A stretch of DNA of 64,000 bases from Ursus arctos (GCF_023065955.2 NW_026622963.1:8563001-8627000); one strand, 5' to 3'; shown: positions 1-11,070, counted from the stretch's first letter. A program made the numbers and translations. The notes: generated by a model not told the origin, from the letters alone.

Positions 1-169
1 ATATCACAGAAGTAAATGATGCCACGTTCTTCTTAGTGCGTTATGTCAGGGAGTGTATGATGTTCTGTTTCATTACTGATGATGTTAACCTTCATTACTT
101 TGTTAATATGGTCTGTGCTATGTTTCTCCACTGTGAAAGTTAAATATTTTGTACTTTTATTAATTAGTA

Positions 170-905
170 ATAAGTATTTTGAGAAGAGCTAATTTGAGAC
201 TCTGTATATATCCTATTCCTCATCCAAACTTCACCAGTGGGCTTGGTATCCATTCATTCTTTTCTGCATCAATTATCATTATCCCGGATTGAGCCAGAGG
301 AAACCCTTCAGTCTGATTCCTGGGCCCTTTTGATGTGTCCATATTGTTCTTTGGATGCTTCCTTACTTCCTGTCACGGGATGTTCCAGGTTCATCTTGTA
401 TTTTCCTTACTCTAGTCATGGAATCAGCCTCTTCTCTAAGGAGCATTGTTTCCTTGTAGCAGAAAATGGTATTTAGAAATCAAGATTATGTCACGATATA
501 TACTCATTGCTACTCAAGTGGCATTGATTTTGGGCTCCCTCTGGACAGAGCTAGGAGCTTTATACATATATGTGTATACGCATACCTGTATGTAATGACT
601 GTGTATGAAATGTATATATATTTTACACATACACATTTATATCTATATATGTTTAACTATATTTGTATAATTATATAAAACTGTAAGTTTATACTGATGC
701 CTCAATTCTACCAATATCATGAGGAATGTGACTCCAGTTATCCCTAGTACAGTTACTTATTTGACCTGTATCCCTGTTGTAGCCAATTTCCCGACCCATA
801 GACCTTCTTCTTGACCCTGGTTCCACCATGCATATGGCCACGTGGGCTGACTTGCTCCTGGTTCCCATGGCTACATTTTAAAGTAACATTTAACTACACT
901 TTTTT
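170..905. repeat. Ancient L1M-type LINE fragment
   Basis: The stretch around 415-550 (rescued-exon-like AGCATTGTTTCC, GTATTTAGAAATCAAGA, CATTGCTACTC, GACAGAGCTAGGA) matches my memory of an old mammalian L1 untranslated region that is usually followed by a TATA/TGTA-rich run, as here at 560-680. Orientation is not resolved. Bases 1-170 show nothing recognisable. Confidence 0.45.
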
Positions 906-928
906 TCTTCTTTTCTTTTATTGTCCAG

Positions 929-1204
929 GTCTTCCAAGATTTGCCAGCCAGCCAGAACCTTCTTCAGTTTATGCTGGGAACAGTGCAATTCTGAATTGTG
1001 AAGTTAATGTAGATTTGGTCCCGTTTGTGAGGTGGGAACAGAACAGACAGCCTCTTCTTCTGCATGATAGAGTTATTAAACTTCCAAGTGGAACACTGGT
1101 TATCAGCAACGCTACTGAAGGAGATGGGGGACTTTACCGCTGCATAGTTGAAAGTGGCGGGCCACCAAAGTATAGCGATGAAGCTGAATTGAAAGTTCTT
1201 CCAG
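929..1204 (+). CDS. NEO1: NEO1 internal exon encoding immunoglobulin domain 2 (neogenin)
   Basis: This 276-base exon encodes one complete Ig domain of neogenin, a cell-surface receptor of the DCC family that binds netrins and RGM proteins. It begins after a pyrimidine-rich acceptor ending TTGTCCAG and ends at donor CAG/GTATTC. Both borders are phase 1: the first codon (Gly) is split and the last base G joins the next exon's AT to make Asp. The 92-residue product starts [11 protein letters not shown]. It has the Ig cysteines at about residues 24 (AILNC) and 72 (YRC), the core Trp at 36 (VRWEQN), the D-x-G-x-Y-x-C signature (DGGLYRC) and one N-glycosylation sequon (NAT, residue 61). The following intron is 3396 bases. 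The match to neogenin rather than DCC is from memory of the protein family and is strong across all five exons. The frame stays open into both flanking introns by chance. Confidence 0.95.
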
Positions 1205-2160
1205 GTATTCATTTATTACCAGGACTTGTGGTTTTATGTTTATTAATGAATAAAAATTGTTCTGTTAGAATTTCTTTTTTAATAAACACTGTTAAATATG
1301 TGGTGTGACAAATTAATGTCAGCGTAAGGAGTCTCAGTTTCTTAGAGGTAGAGAAAAGAAGAAAATGTGCCAGAAAGATTGACTCTTTAGTGAATACATG
1401 AGTAGAGATTTATGAAGTGATCAAGTGTATTTAATATGTATGGCATTCTTCTTGGCCAAAGACACACTAGGTCTGTGTCTTTTGTCAAGCCTCTCTCTGC
1501 TCCTTCCCTGGACGGGATGCTTCACAGAGATCTCTTGTCAGAGTCCGAGACTCATTCGGGCTAGTTCATGTAAGGGACGGGCAGCGTGGTGACTCATACG
1601 GCAGCTCTGGACACACTGGTAAGCAAGGTTCTTGGATCTTTATAGCGCGCCCCCATTTTAGGGTAAACTCAGCCCCTTCTTCCCTTTCTTTGTGGGTTCT
1701 CTCTCTCTCTCTCTGCCCCTGCTGGCTCTCCTTCTCTGTTTCGTGTGTCTTTTCTCAGCTGTGTCACTTCTGCTCACTCCTAACTTCCTCTTTCACGTTG
1801 CTTATCACAGTCCTGCTAGCCTCTTGCTGTCTCCTGGCCTTTCAGCTTCCGTTCCCACTGCTGGGTGCCTGAGTCCACATTTCTTCCTTCAGACCTGACT
1901 TTATGAATATAATGGGGCCATCTTTACATTGTTTGGGCACAGTTTTTCTATACAACTACTTCATAGGCTAATTTTAGTCTGTGGGTTGGCTTGCAAAGTG
2001 AGACCCGTGTTGTGAGCCTCGGTGCTTGACAGTGTTCCGCATGGGCTTTGAACTGATTTTTTTTTAATGCAGTTTCTTTCTTCGTCAGCATCATCCGTGT
2101 CTTTGCCATTCCTGTCCCTGTGTATTTTCAGCTCGGCAGCCACAGTTATTTTTTAAAATG
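1205..2160. other. Intron sequence, no recognised element
   Basis: Intronic sequence with a short (TC)n run at about 1698-1715 and scattered pyrimidine-rich segments. Several short open frames here are low-complexity and have no family resemblance. Confidence 0.6.
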
Positions 2161-2740
2161 TATATTAGATTGTAAAATGAAATAAAACGTATATTACATC
2201 GTGTCACATCTTTGCTCAAAACCTAATGGTTTCTCGTCTTAGAGTGAAGGTTAAAGTCCTTGGCCTGTAAGGCTTTGTATAATCCTAAGGCCACCTTCCT
2301 CCCCATCTCATCTGGTACTCTCCTCTCCCTCACTCTGTGATTGTGGCCACCTCATGTTTCCTGAGCACCCCAGACATTCTTTTGCTTTGGGGTCTTTCTA
2401 CTTGCCTTTTTGCTTTGCCTGGAATCCTCTTCCATCAGATACCCGCCTGACACCATCTTATTTTTCTGCTCACATATCACTTCATCGTTGAGCCTTCCTT
2501 GGCCACTAAATGTTTAAAACAACAATCTTCCATATCCACCCTGGTACTTTCCTCTTTCCCCCTTAATTTTACTTCAGAACATATCCACTGTCTGACATAC
2601 AATGTCTTTTATTTCTTGTCTCTCTCCCTAAGTCGTATATAAGGTCAACACGGGTAGGGAATTTTGTCTGCTGCCAAGAATGGTAACTGGCACATAGACG
2701 CCAGTAAATACTTGTTCAGATTTATTTGTTTCTATCAAAA
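2160..2740 (+). repeat. L2 LINE 3' region
   Basis: Shows the order typical of L2: CTCAAAACCTAATGGTTTC, AAAGTCCTTGGCCTGTAAGG, CTTTGCCTGGAATCCTC, GAGCCTTCCTTGGCC, and near the end GGTAACTGGCACATAGACG then TAAATACTTG. Heavily mutated, so ancient. Family assigned from memory. Confidence 0.6.
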
Positions 2741-3063
2741 TACGATTACATTTAGCTAAATCCCAATGGGAAAAAAAAAGAGAACTATGTCTTCCAGCCT
2801 ACTTCCTGACTTGCTTTTACATGGCAGAGGTCCTGTTTCTTCTCTGTTATCTGGGTACCATTGAAGCAAATCCTCAAAACCAGATCCAAGGAAACAAGAT
2901 TTTCGGTGTCAGAGAATGAATCACCACTCAATATCTGAAACAAAAACAAAATACTGGATGTTTTCTTTACTGACATGAGGGAAAACCATAGTTGTTAAGC
3001 ACAGTCTTCTTGAATAATGCACTGCCTATCTCATGTAGAATTTTGGGGCAGATGTTATTTTTT

Positions 3064-3259
3064 TTTTAAGATTTTATTTATTTATTCTACGGAGATAGAG
3101 ACAGCCAGCGAGAGAGGGAACACAAGCAGGGGGAGTGGGAGAGGAAGCAGCAGGCTCACAGCGGAAGAGCCCGATGTGCGGCTTGATCCCATAACACCGG
3201 GATCATGCCCTGAGCCGAAGGCAGACGCTTAACCTCTGTGCCACCCAGGCGCCCCGGGA
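3064..3259 (-). mobile_element. CanSINE, antisense
   Basis: Reverse-strand tRNA-Lys-derived SINE: poly-T then AAGATTTTATTTATTTATTC at the left and CCACCCAGGCGCCCC at the right. It is flanked by a 14-base target-site duplication AGATGTTATTTTTT at 3050-3063 and 3260-3273, which shows a fairly recent insertion. Confidence 0.9.
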
Positions 3260-3273
3260 AGATGTTATTTTTT

Positions 3274-4127
3274 GGTGTGTTGGTTAAGAGGCAAGAGTGG
3301 GTTGATGTCAGCCATAGAAGCATGTTTTATGGTTGGTTACAAAGGTGAGAGCGGGTTAATGTCAGCTATAGAGGCAAGTGATTCCACTGCTGAATGGCTA
3401 ACTTTTAAAACCCTGAGGCTTTTAAACCCACTCATTGGCTGGCTTTCAAAGGCATGTTCCCTGAAGCAAGCTGTCAGTGATCTCTTAGACAGTGTTTACT
3501 TGTTACCATGGCTATAGCGCTGTCATTGATTAGTTACACAAGTTTAAAGCCAGCCCTGGTGGTGGTTACCGTGGCTGTAGAACATCTTTTCCTGAGAGTA
3601 TGGGGACAAGAGTCCTATCTCTTTACCTGAGAATGGTCTTTTTCTCAAAACAGAACACCGGAAATACCACTTCATCAAGTAGAGAACCCTGTCTTCTACC
3701 CATTAGAGTGTGTCCTTTCAGATGTCCATAAGAGGGCAGCTATAAAGTGAACACTCACAGTGGTAGCCTAATAGTGGTACCATTATAAAAATCAAGGGAT
3801 TGACAGGCTAAGTGAATAAGTTAGAGATGAAACTCAGAAAGATTTTCAGAAGTAACACACAGATGTAGGGATGTAAAGGGAACCTCTTATGATATCCCTC
3901 TGAATGGAGAGGATGCTGTTAAGAGTCCTGAGCTTGCTCAGTCTTTTCTCTCTTTGTGCCACTCATGAAACATTTACTTTATTCAGTCTTTTAATGTGCA
4001 GGGGATTCTTGTCAAGTGTCCCTCAGTTGACCGGTATGCACCTTGAAGTTAGGAGCTATAACTTCTACATCGTTAAGGTCCCCAGAGAGCCTAGCACGAT
4101 GCTTTACACGTTAAAGTGATTAAAGAA
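3274..4127. other. Intron sequence with a 52-base tandem duplication
   Basis: Two related units start at about 3279 and 3332 (GTTGGTTAAGAGGC / GTTGGTTACAAAGG, each followed by GAG-GGTT-ATGTCAGC-ATAGA-GCA). Otherwise no recognisable repeat. Confidence 0.6.
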
Positions 4128-4144
4128 AAATGTTTGTGAATTTA

Positions 4145-4328
4145 TTTTTTAAAGATTTATTTATTTATTTTGGCTGGGGGCAGAGGGAGAAGGAGAGGGA
4201 GAATCTCAAGCAGACTCCCTGCTGAGCACAGAGCCCAAAGCAGGGCTTGATCTCATGACCCTGAGATCATGACCTGAGCTGAAATCAAGAGTCAGACGCT
4301 TAATCGACTGAGCCACCAAGGCGCCCTG
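4145..4328 (-). mobile_element. CanSINE, older subtype, antisense
   Basis: Reads TTTTTTAAAGATTTATTTA at the left and GAGCCACCAAGGCGCCCT at the right. The 17-base flanks AAATGTTTGTGAATTTA (4128-4144) and AAATGTTTGCTAATTTA (4329-4345) are target-site duplications with two mismatches. Confidence 0.9.
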
Positions 4329-4401
4329 AAATGTTTGCTAATTTAAATGGACTTTTCTTGTGTCACTGTTACTTAAAATATTTTTGTTATGTAAAGCCAC
4401 A

Positions 4402-4505
4402 TAGGGCGCCTGTCTGGCTCTGCTGGTAAAGCATGCAGCTCTTGATCTTGGGGTCATGAGTTCAAGCCCCACATTGGGCATGGAGTCTACTCAAAATAAA
4501 ATAAT
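4402..4505 (+). mobile_element. CanSINE, short old copy, sense
   Basis: Reads GGGCGCCTGTCTGGCTCTGC, carries the tRNA B-box-like GAGTTCAAGCCCC, and ends in an ACTCAAAATAAAATAAT tail. Target-site duplication AAAGCCACA at 4393-4401 and 4506-4514. It lies 96 bases before the Ig3 exon. Confidence 0.85.
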
Positions 4506-4600
4506 AAAGCCACACAGACTGAACAGGAATTTGCCACTCCTCATCATTAGTGTAGTAAAGTGCTTTCTTAATTATTGTCTTTTATTTTTTAATTTTTTAG

Positions 4601-4754
4601 ATCCTGAGTTCACTTCAAACTTGGTATTTTTGAAACAACCTTCTTCCTTAGTCAGAGTCATTGGTCAGAGTGTGGTGTTGCCATGTGTTGCTTCAGGACT
4701 TCCTACTCCAGCCATTAGATGGATGAAAAATGAGGAGGCACTTGACACAGAAAG
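4601..4754 (+). CDS. NEO1: NEO1 internal exon, first half of immunoglobulin domain 3
   Basis: This 154-base exon starts after a long T-rich acceptor (AATTTTTTAG) and ends at AAAG/GTAATG. The start is phase 1 (split Asp, then [13 protein letters not shown]) and the end is phase 2 (AG joins C of the next exon to make Ser). It encodes the N-terminal half of Ig domain 3, including the first Ig cysteine (VVLPCVAS) and the core tryptophan (IRWMKNEE). The second cysteine is supplied by the exon at 24705, nearly 20 kb away, so the Ig fold is interrupted by a large intron. The phase-1/phase-2 arrangement fits the other exons and the joined frame is open. A SINE ends 96 bases upstream (4402-4505), leaving a short intact acceptor region. 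Confidence 0.95.
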
Positions 4755-5392
4755 GTAATGTCGTCTGCCTAAAAGCCTTTTTCAGCCTGAGCCTGAGACT
4801 TGGTCTCATCTAATTTGGGACTACTGCTTAATCATGAAAAAAATGGTTATCTACTTTATTTTTATTTAAGCACATTATAATGCTCATTTATCATTCTTGA
4901 AATAGTTTATATACTGTATATGATTAGGATGTTTAAACGACAAATTGCTTTCAAAATATTAAGGGGTAATTATTCCATTTATTCTTTCTGAGCTGCAGTA
5001 TACTTAGCTTAAGGCCTCAAGACCTCCTTCCCTAAGTTGTTGCAGGAGTTTCTGGTCTTGACTAGCCTGAGACTTCTCATTCCTTTTCATGTGCATTTTG
5101 TTGATAGTAGTTTTTTCCTTTATTCTAAAAATAAAATGTATTCCTCATCCTTCTGTTTTTGCCTTTTAAAATCATACCAGCTTTCTTGTATGATCATAAA
5201 TTCTTCCTCTTCCACAAAAGCCTTTTCTCTTAACATCAGCCGTCCTGTCATCCCTCATGACTTATGTCATAGGTACTTGACATATATAATGGCTGCTTTG
5301 CTCTCTTGTTTTCTGATAAAGGAACTGAGGTAGTGGTGGTGGTATTTAGGTATATTTTGTTTCCAAAGCAAAGTTATTTTGCGTGTTGTAGC
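4755..5392. other. Intron sequence, no recognised element
   Basis: AT-rich intron immediately after the Ig3 first-half exon; I see no repeat family or gene in it. Confidence 0.55.
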
Positions 5393-5516
5393 ATGTTTAG
5401 TATCATCCTTGGCCTCTATCCACTACATGCCAGTAGCACTCCCAAGTTGTGACAATCAAAAATGTTTCTGGATGTTGCCAGATGTCCCTTTTGTCCCCAG
5501 CTGAGGACCACTGTGG
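5393..5516. mobile_element. MER5A-like hAT-Charlie DNA transposon fragment
   Basis: CCTTGGCCTCTATCCACTA, ATGCCAGTAGCACTCCCAAG, TTGTGACAATCAAAAATG and the terminal CTGAGGACCACTG follow the MER5A consensus as I remember it. Confidence 0.65.
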
Positions 5517-5521
5517 CAGAG

Positions 5522-5834
5522 CAGTGCTGTCCAGTAGAAGTATGATGCAAGCCATGTATGTAATTTAAAAATTTTGGTAGCTAGATAAAAAAAAAAAGCC
5601 AACACTAAGATGTAACACACATTACTAAATACAATAATAATAATTTATATGATGCATCAGTTAAAGTGAAACGTCGTTCTACCAAAACAGTGAAGTTGTG
5701 GTTAGTGTTTTTTCAGCTTTTACATTTAAATAAAAATTAAATAAAATTCAGAGTTCAGTTCTTCAGTTATTCCAGCCACATTTCAAGTGTCAGAGGCCAC
5801 GTGTGGCTAGTGGCTATTGATTTGGACTGGGCAG
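5522..5834. mobile_element. Non-autonomous hAT-type DNA transposon
   Basis: Starts CAGTGCTGTCCAGTAGAAG and ends CACGTGTGGCTAGTGGCTA then TTGGACTGGGCAG, the two ends of a well-known mammalian hAT MITE family whose exact name I am not certain of. It abuts the MER5A-like element. Confidence 0.55.
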
Positions 5835-6036
5835 GTCTGAAGATTCCCAACTGAGTATCCAAAGTAAGCGGACAGTCTTAATTTGTGTACTTAAGTAACC
5901 AAGACCCGGGAAAGGGTAACTCGCTAGTTAGCTTGGTGATCAACCTTCAGTGATAGGTGGAAGTGATAGAATGCACGAAAGTGTTTCATTGGCAAAACTG
6001 ATGGCATCATCTCCAATATCACCTCTTTCTTTCTTT

Positions 6037-6413
6037 CTTTTTTTTTTTTAATGATTTTTTATTATACTATGTTAGTCACCACACAGTACATCCCCGGTTT
6101 CCGATGTAAAGTTCGATGATTCATTAGTTGCGTATAACACCCATTGCACCATGCAGTACGTGCCCTCCTTACTACCCATCACCGGTCTATCCCATTCCCC
6201 CACCACCCTCCCCTCTGAGGCCCTCAGTTTGTTTCTCATAGTCCATAGTCTCTCATGTTTCATTCCCCCTTCTGATTACCCCCCCTTTCTTTATCCCTTT
6301 CTTCCCCTACCAATCATCCTATTTCTTATGTTCCGTAGATGAGAGAAATCATATGATATTTGTCTTTCTCTGACCTCTTTCTTTCTCAGCACCCATCCAG
6401 TCCCAGCTACTTC
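6037..6413 (-). mobile_element. Carnivore L1 3' end, antisense, tandem copy 1
   Basis: 5'-truncated L1 3' UTR on the reverse strand, with poly-T at the left and TATTATACTATGTTAGTCAC next to it. The left flank ACCTCTTTCTTTCT recurs after the element (about 6371), giving the original target-site duplication. The right flank AGCACCCATCCAGTCCCA is also present after copy 2. Confidence 0.85.
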
Positions 6414-6811
6414 TTTTTTTTTTCCTTTTTATTTTTTTATTTTTTTTAATGATTTTTTATTATATTATGTTAGTCACCATACAGTACATCCCTGGTTTCC
6501 AGTGTAAAGTTCAATGATTCATTAGTTGCGTATAACACCCAGTGCACCATGCAGTACGTGCCCTCCTTACTACCCATCACCGGTCTATCCCATTCCCCCA
6601 CCACCCTCCCCTCTGAGGCCCTCAGTTTGTTTCTCATAGTCCATAGTCTCTCATGTTTCATTCCCCCTTCTGATTTCCCCCCCTTTCTTTATCCCTTTCT
6701 TCCCCTACCGATCATCCTATTTCTTATGTTCCATAGATGAGAGAAATCATATGATATTTGTCTTTCTCTGACCTCTTTCTTTCTCAGCACCCATCCAGTC
6801 CCAACTACTTC
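6414..6811 (-). mobile_element. Carnivore L1 3' end, antisense, tandem copy 2
   Basis: Repeats the preceding unit with a 398-base period, including the L1 poly-T, the L1 sequence and about 40 bases of non-L1 flank. The copies differ at only a handful of positions, several of them CpG-type changes. This is a tandem duplication rather than a second insertion, because host flank is copied too. Confidence 0.8.
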
Positions 6812-7020
6812 TGTCTGTATTTTACTTCCTTTCTTCCCACTCCCTTTCCCCAGCTAAATATTATGCAAAGGATTTATAAGGCTTCAAGGGAATATTTAAA
6901 ACTTATGCTAACTGAGACATAGGGAACGTTTAAAAAGTGGATAAAATGAAGCTCTCTTTGAGTAAAAATTTAAATTGGCTACGTGTTAGAACAAAATCTT
7001 TATCAGGAGTAGGAAAGCTG

Positions 7021-7446
7021 GGGCGCCTGGGTGGCTCAGTTGGGTATGCATCCAGCTCTTGATTTCAGCTCAGGTCATGATCTCAGGGTGGTGAGATCCA
7101 TCCCCACATTGAGCTCCACACTCAGTGGGGAGTCTGTTTGGGATTTTCTCTCTTTCTCTCTCCCTCTGCCTCTTCTCCTGCTTGTGCTCTCTCTCTCTCT
7201 GTCTCTCAAATAAATAGATCTTAATTGCTTTTTAATTAAATTTTATTTATTTGAGAGAGCACGAGTGGGGAGAGGAGCAGAAGGTGAGGGAGAGGAACAG
7301 GCAGACTCTGCATTGAGTGCAGACTCTGACATGGCTCAGTCCTAGGACTCTGAGCTCATGACCTGAGCCTAAACCAAGAGTAGGCCGCTTAACCACCTGA
7401 ACCACCCAGGTGCCCCAGAAATAAATAAATCTTAAAAAAAAAAAAA
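7021..7446 (+). mobile_element. CanSINE, sense, split by a nested inverted CanSINE in its tail
   Basis: The outer SINE reads GGGCGCCTGGGTGGCTCAGT to AAATAAATAGATCTTA (7021-7223), and its A-tail resumes at 7419-7446. Outer target-site duplication: GAGTAGGAAAGCTG (7007-7020) and GAATAAGAAAGCTG (about 7449-7462). Confidence 0.85.
7224..7418 (-). mobile_element. CanSINE nested in the tail of another, antisense
   Basis: Reverse-strand SINE ending CACCCAGGTGCCCC at its right. Inner target-site duplication AAATAAATAGATCTTA (7208-7223) and AAATAAATAAATCTTA (7419-7434). With its host it forms about 190-base inverted arms. Confidence 0.85.
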
Positions 7447-7584
7447 AGGAATAAGAAAGCTGAAATAGGTTCTTTTTAAAGTTTTTATATTTTATCATCA
7501 TAGAAGGATGTTCTGAAGATATATAATGATAAAGGAGTTTGATTTCTTATGTAAGAAAAGTGAGGATTACTGTGATTCTTGTTT

Positions 7585-7860
7585 GCTTATTCAGTAATTA
7601 TTCAACAAATGCTTATTGAATGCCAATTACGTTAAGCATATTGTAGGTACTGGGAACAGACTAGTGAACCAAACAGAGTTTTGCTGTTATGAATAGAGTT
7701 TTGCTGATATCCTAGTGGGGAATAATCAGACAGTAATCACTTAAACATATAAAAGTTCAGTTTATGATAAGTGCTATAAAGAAAATTAAGACAAAAGTAT
7801 GCCAGGGATGCCAAGAGAGGTAGAGGTAGGCTTGCTATCCTCTATAGAGGTAGGATTGGC
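7585..7860 (-). repeat. L2-like LINE fragment, antisense
   Basis: ATTATTCAACAAATGCTTATTGAATG, then GTACTGGGAACA, ACCAAACAGAGTTTTGCTG and CTAGTGGGGAATAATCAGACA resemble the reverse complement of an L2-type 3' end. Ancient. Confidence 0.45.
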
Positions 7861-8582
7861 TATTCCTTCAGTAAAGTGATTCTCATACTGGAATCTAGAT
7901 GTGGGTTGGGGTACATAAGTCATGGTAGAAATGTTACATATCTTCCTTTTATGTTGCATAAAATTGTTACATTCAATTTTATTCAAAGATATTTCTTAAG
8001 GGAAATGTTTTTTAATGAAATCAAATGTGGATATATCATGGCTAGTAATATTCCTCTGAATTTGAAGGACAATTCAGAAGACTTAAGACTGAGTAGACTG
8101 TTTTCTACTTGAGTTCTCTAGGCTTCTGAATACTTGGGTTACATGGTAGAAAAGTCTGAGAAGCATTGCTTTGGTATAGCACTGTCTCAGGAAGCTTCAC
8201 AAGCATACAGGAGGAGAACAGTGTTGACGGCGTTCACATCGGTATTTCCAAAACCTAGCATAGTGTGTGGCACATAATGGGGTAGGGAGAGTGGTAACCA
8301 ATATTTTTTGGTCTGAACGTAGTAAAGGAGAATCAGAGGGCTTCGGGTTATATATAGGTAATTGCTCAAAATGTGTCTGTTTCTACCAGTGCCTTATGAG
8401 ATATGCAGATGGGGCTTAGCTAATAAATTATTTAAATCCCAAATTTGAAAGAAATTTTGAAATTGGAAGAAACAAATGGCTAGAAATCTAGATAGTGCTA
8501 TTCTGGCTCTGGTAAAAATCTTAAATTATTAGACATCCTTCTCTATTACTAATCCTAAGACCTGTTTGAAAATGAACATTTT
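7861..8582. other. Intron sequence, no recognised element
   Basis: Intronic sequence between the L2-like fragment and the large L1; I recognise nothing in it. Confidence 0.55.
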
Positions 8583-10133
8583 AAAACATTACCTGGGAGG
8601 AGCTAAGATGGCTGAGTAGTAGGAGGACCCTAGGCTTGCCTCTTCCCTTGAACACAGCTAGATAAATATCAAATCACTCTGAATACCCAAGAAATTGATC
8701 TGAGGACTGCAACTAGAGGGAAAGAGGCCACAATGTAGAAGGTGGGAGGTTTGGAGATGTGATTTGGGGGAAAAGCAGATCACAGGTGCTGCAGAGGTGA
8801 GGGAGCCCTGATCACGGAGAGAGGTGAGAGAGGGAGAAAGAGGAGTGCACAGGGGATTGCACAAGGAAAATACTTCCCCAAAGTGGGAAAACTAGAGGGG
8901 CTGATTTCTGTGAGTTTTTACAACCAGCGAGGCTCAAAGATTGGAGTTTTAGAGGTCCATGGCATGGGTAGTTTGGAGCCCTGAGGGTACTGCAGTGCTC
9001 CTGTGGAGAAGGAGGGCAGATAGGCCAGGGGCAGGTGGTGCAATCTGGGGATCCTCTGGAGTGCACGGGGAGAGATGATTCCCCCTTCTTGGAGTGCACC
9101 TGGGAGAGATGGCACTGCCTCTGTGGGGACAGAAGAGCCAGCAGGTACCATTACCTCCCCTGCCCCTCAGCATAGGTGCAGAGCTACGTGCAGAAGGTGG
9201 CTAACTTGGATACTGGCTCTTTGCTATACTTCATTCCAAATACCACACCTCTGTGCTTTTGTGCAACTGCCCTTCTGGGACAAACCTGAATCAGTCCCAG
9301 TGCAGTGAGACCTTCCCCCAGAGGACCAGTGGGGGGGGCCACACCAGGTCCCAAATGTTTGGAGTTTTAAAACTCAGCCGGCCTGCCTGGGATAGAACAC
9401 GGGTGCGCTGAGCTGCCAGGCAGGCAGAAGGCCTGGACGCAGATGGGGTGAAGGCAGTGAGCTGAGGGCCACCAGGGACACATGAGGGGAGATTGTTCAC
9501 TGTTCTGGTAGGGCTCCCCAGACAGCAGTGGGCATGAACTGCCCTCTCTGGGCACAAGGGAGGGGGTTGGTGCCACTTCTCTCCCCTACACCTCAGCATA
9601 AACTAACTTCAGTAAGTAGCACAGTGCCAGCAGTGGCAGCCTAATCCAAGCAGCCTACACCAAGTCCCACCCCACTGCACCCTGCAGGTGCTGCTTTTTG
9701 CAGGCAAGTGTGCCTGAGAACCAGAGCAGCAGGCCCCTCCCCCAGAAGACCAGCACAAACCCCCCTGCATGTACCCAGTCTACTGACCATAGAGCTCTGC
9801 AAAGCTTCAGCTCTAGTGGAAATAGCATTAAGTCTCTCTTGACAAGCAAACAGACCAGAGCACACCTAGTTAAAAACCACCACACTTTGGCCAAGGTCCA
9901 AATACTCCCCGCTGCAGGCAAGGAGAAACTCTGTGGAGGACTGACCTGAGGGAAAGAGCAGCCAAAACATAGCAGCAGAGTGTACACAGCATACTCCAGA
10001 GACATTTCCTGAAACGCCAGCCCCTTGACAGTGTACAACCTCTTCTTTATAAAGCAATTACTCTTAGGAGCAAGAAACAGAACATTCTCGCTTTCCTAAC
10101 ACACAGAAGACAGGCACCTACCATAATGCCAAG

Positions 10134-11010
10134 ATGGAAGAATTCATCCCAAAAGAAAGAACAAGAAAAGGGGATCTAATCAAAACAGATATAAATAATA
10201 TGCCTGATCCAGAATTTAAAGGGACAATCATAAGGATATTAGCTGGGCTTGAGAAGAGCATAGAAGACACCAAGGAGTCCCTTACCACAGAGATAAAAGA
10301 CTTAAAAACTAGTCAGGCCGAAATTAAAAAATCCTATAATCAAGTTGCAAAGCCAACTGGATGTAATGATCACAAGGCTGGAAGAAGGAGAGGAATGAAT
10401 AAGTGATACAGAAGATAAAATTATGGAAAATAATGAAGCTTAAAAGAAGAGGGAAAGAAAAATATTGGACAACGAATGTAGACTTTGGGAATGTAGTGAC
10501 TCCATAAAGTGCGATAACATTCGTTGTCATAGGAGTCCCAGAAGAAGAAGAGAGGGGAAAAGGTGTAGAGGCTTCACTTGGGGGAAATTATAGCTGAAAA
10601 CTTACCTAACATGGGGAAGAAAAGAGACATCCAAATCCAGGAGGCACAGAGAACTCCCATCAAAATCAACAAAAACAGGCCTATATCAAGATGTATTGTA
10701 GTTAAATTTGCAAAATATAGAGATGAAAAATCCTAAGAGCAGCAAGACAAAAGAAGTCCCTAACTTACAAGGGAAAACAAATAAGGTTAAGAACAGATCT
10801 AGCCACAGAAACTTGGCAGGCCAGAAGAGAGTGGCATGCTGAATGGGAAAAATATGCAGATAGGAATACTCTATCCAGCAAGGCTGTCATTCAGAATAGG
10901 AGAGATAAAGAGTTTCCCAGACAAACAAAAACTGAGGGAGTTCATGACCACTAAGCCATCCCTGCAAGAAATATTAAAGAGGACTCTTTGAGTGGGAAAG
11001 AAAGACCGAA
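10134..11010 (+). pseudogene. L1 ORF1 (nucleic-acid-binding protein), broken
   Basis: Opens MEEFIPKERTRKGDL and continues with coiled-coil-like IEDTKESLTTEIKDLK, then meets a stop at about 10404. The C-terminal half is recognisable in other frames (IQIQEAQRTPIK near 10630 and a region near 10890 matching the LLYPARLS-type ORF1 tail), so several frameshifts separate them. ORF1p normally forms RNA-binding trimers. Confidence 0.7.
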
Positions 11011-11070
11011 ACCTTCAATGATTAGAAAGAAACATAGAAAATCTCCAGAAATGACAGAACAAGTAATAAA

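Noticed and set aside
964..1212. Reverse-strand open frame opposite the Ig2 exon
   Set aside because: Shadow of the NEO1 exon with no family resemblance.
811..1308. A 165-codon open frame as a complete protein
   Set aside because: Only 929-1204 is coding. The rest is intron that happens to stay open, and strong splice sites bound the Ig2 exon.
9291..10057. Several overlapping reverse-strand open frames of 60-127 codons
   Set aside because: They lie in the GC-rich L1 5' UTR, which commonly gives spurious antisense frames; no recognisable domain.
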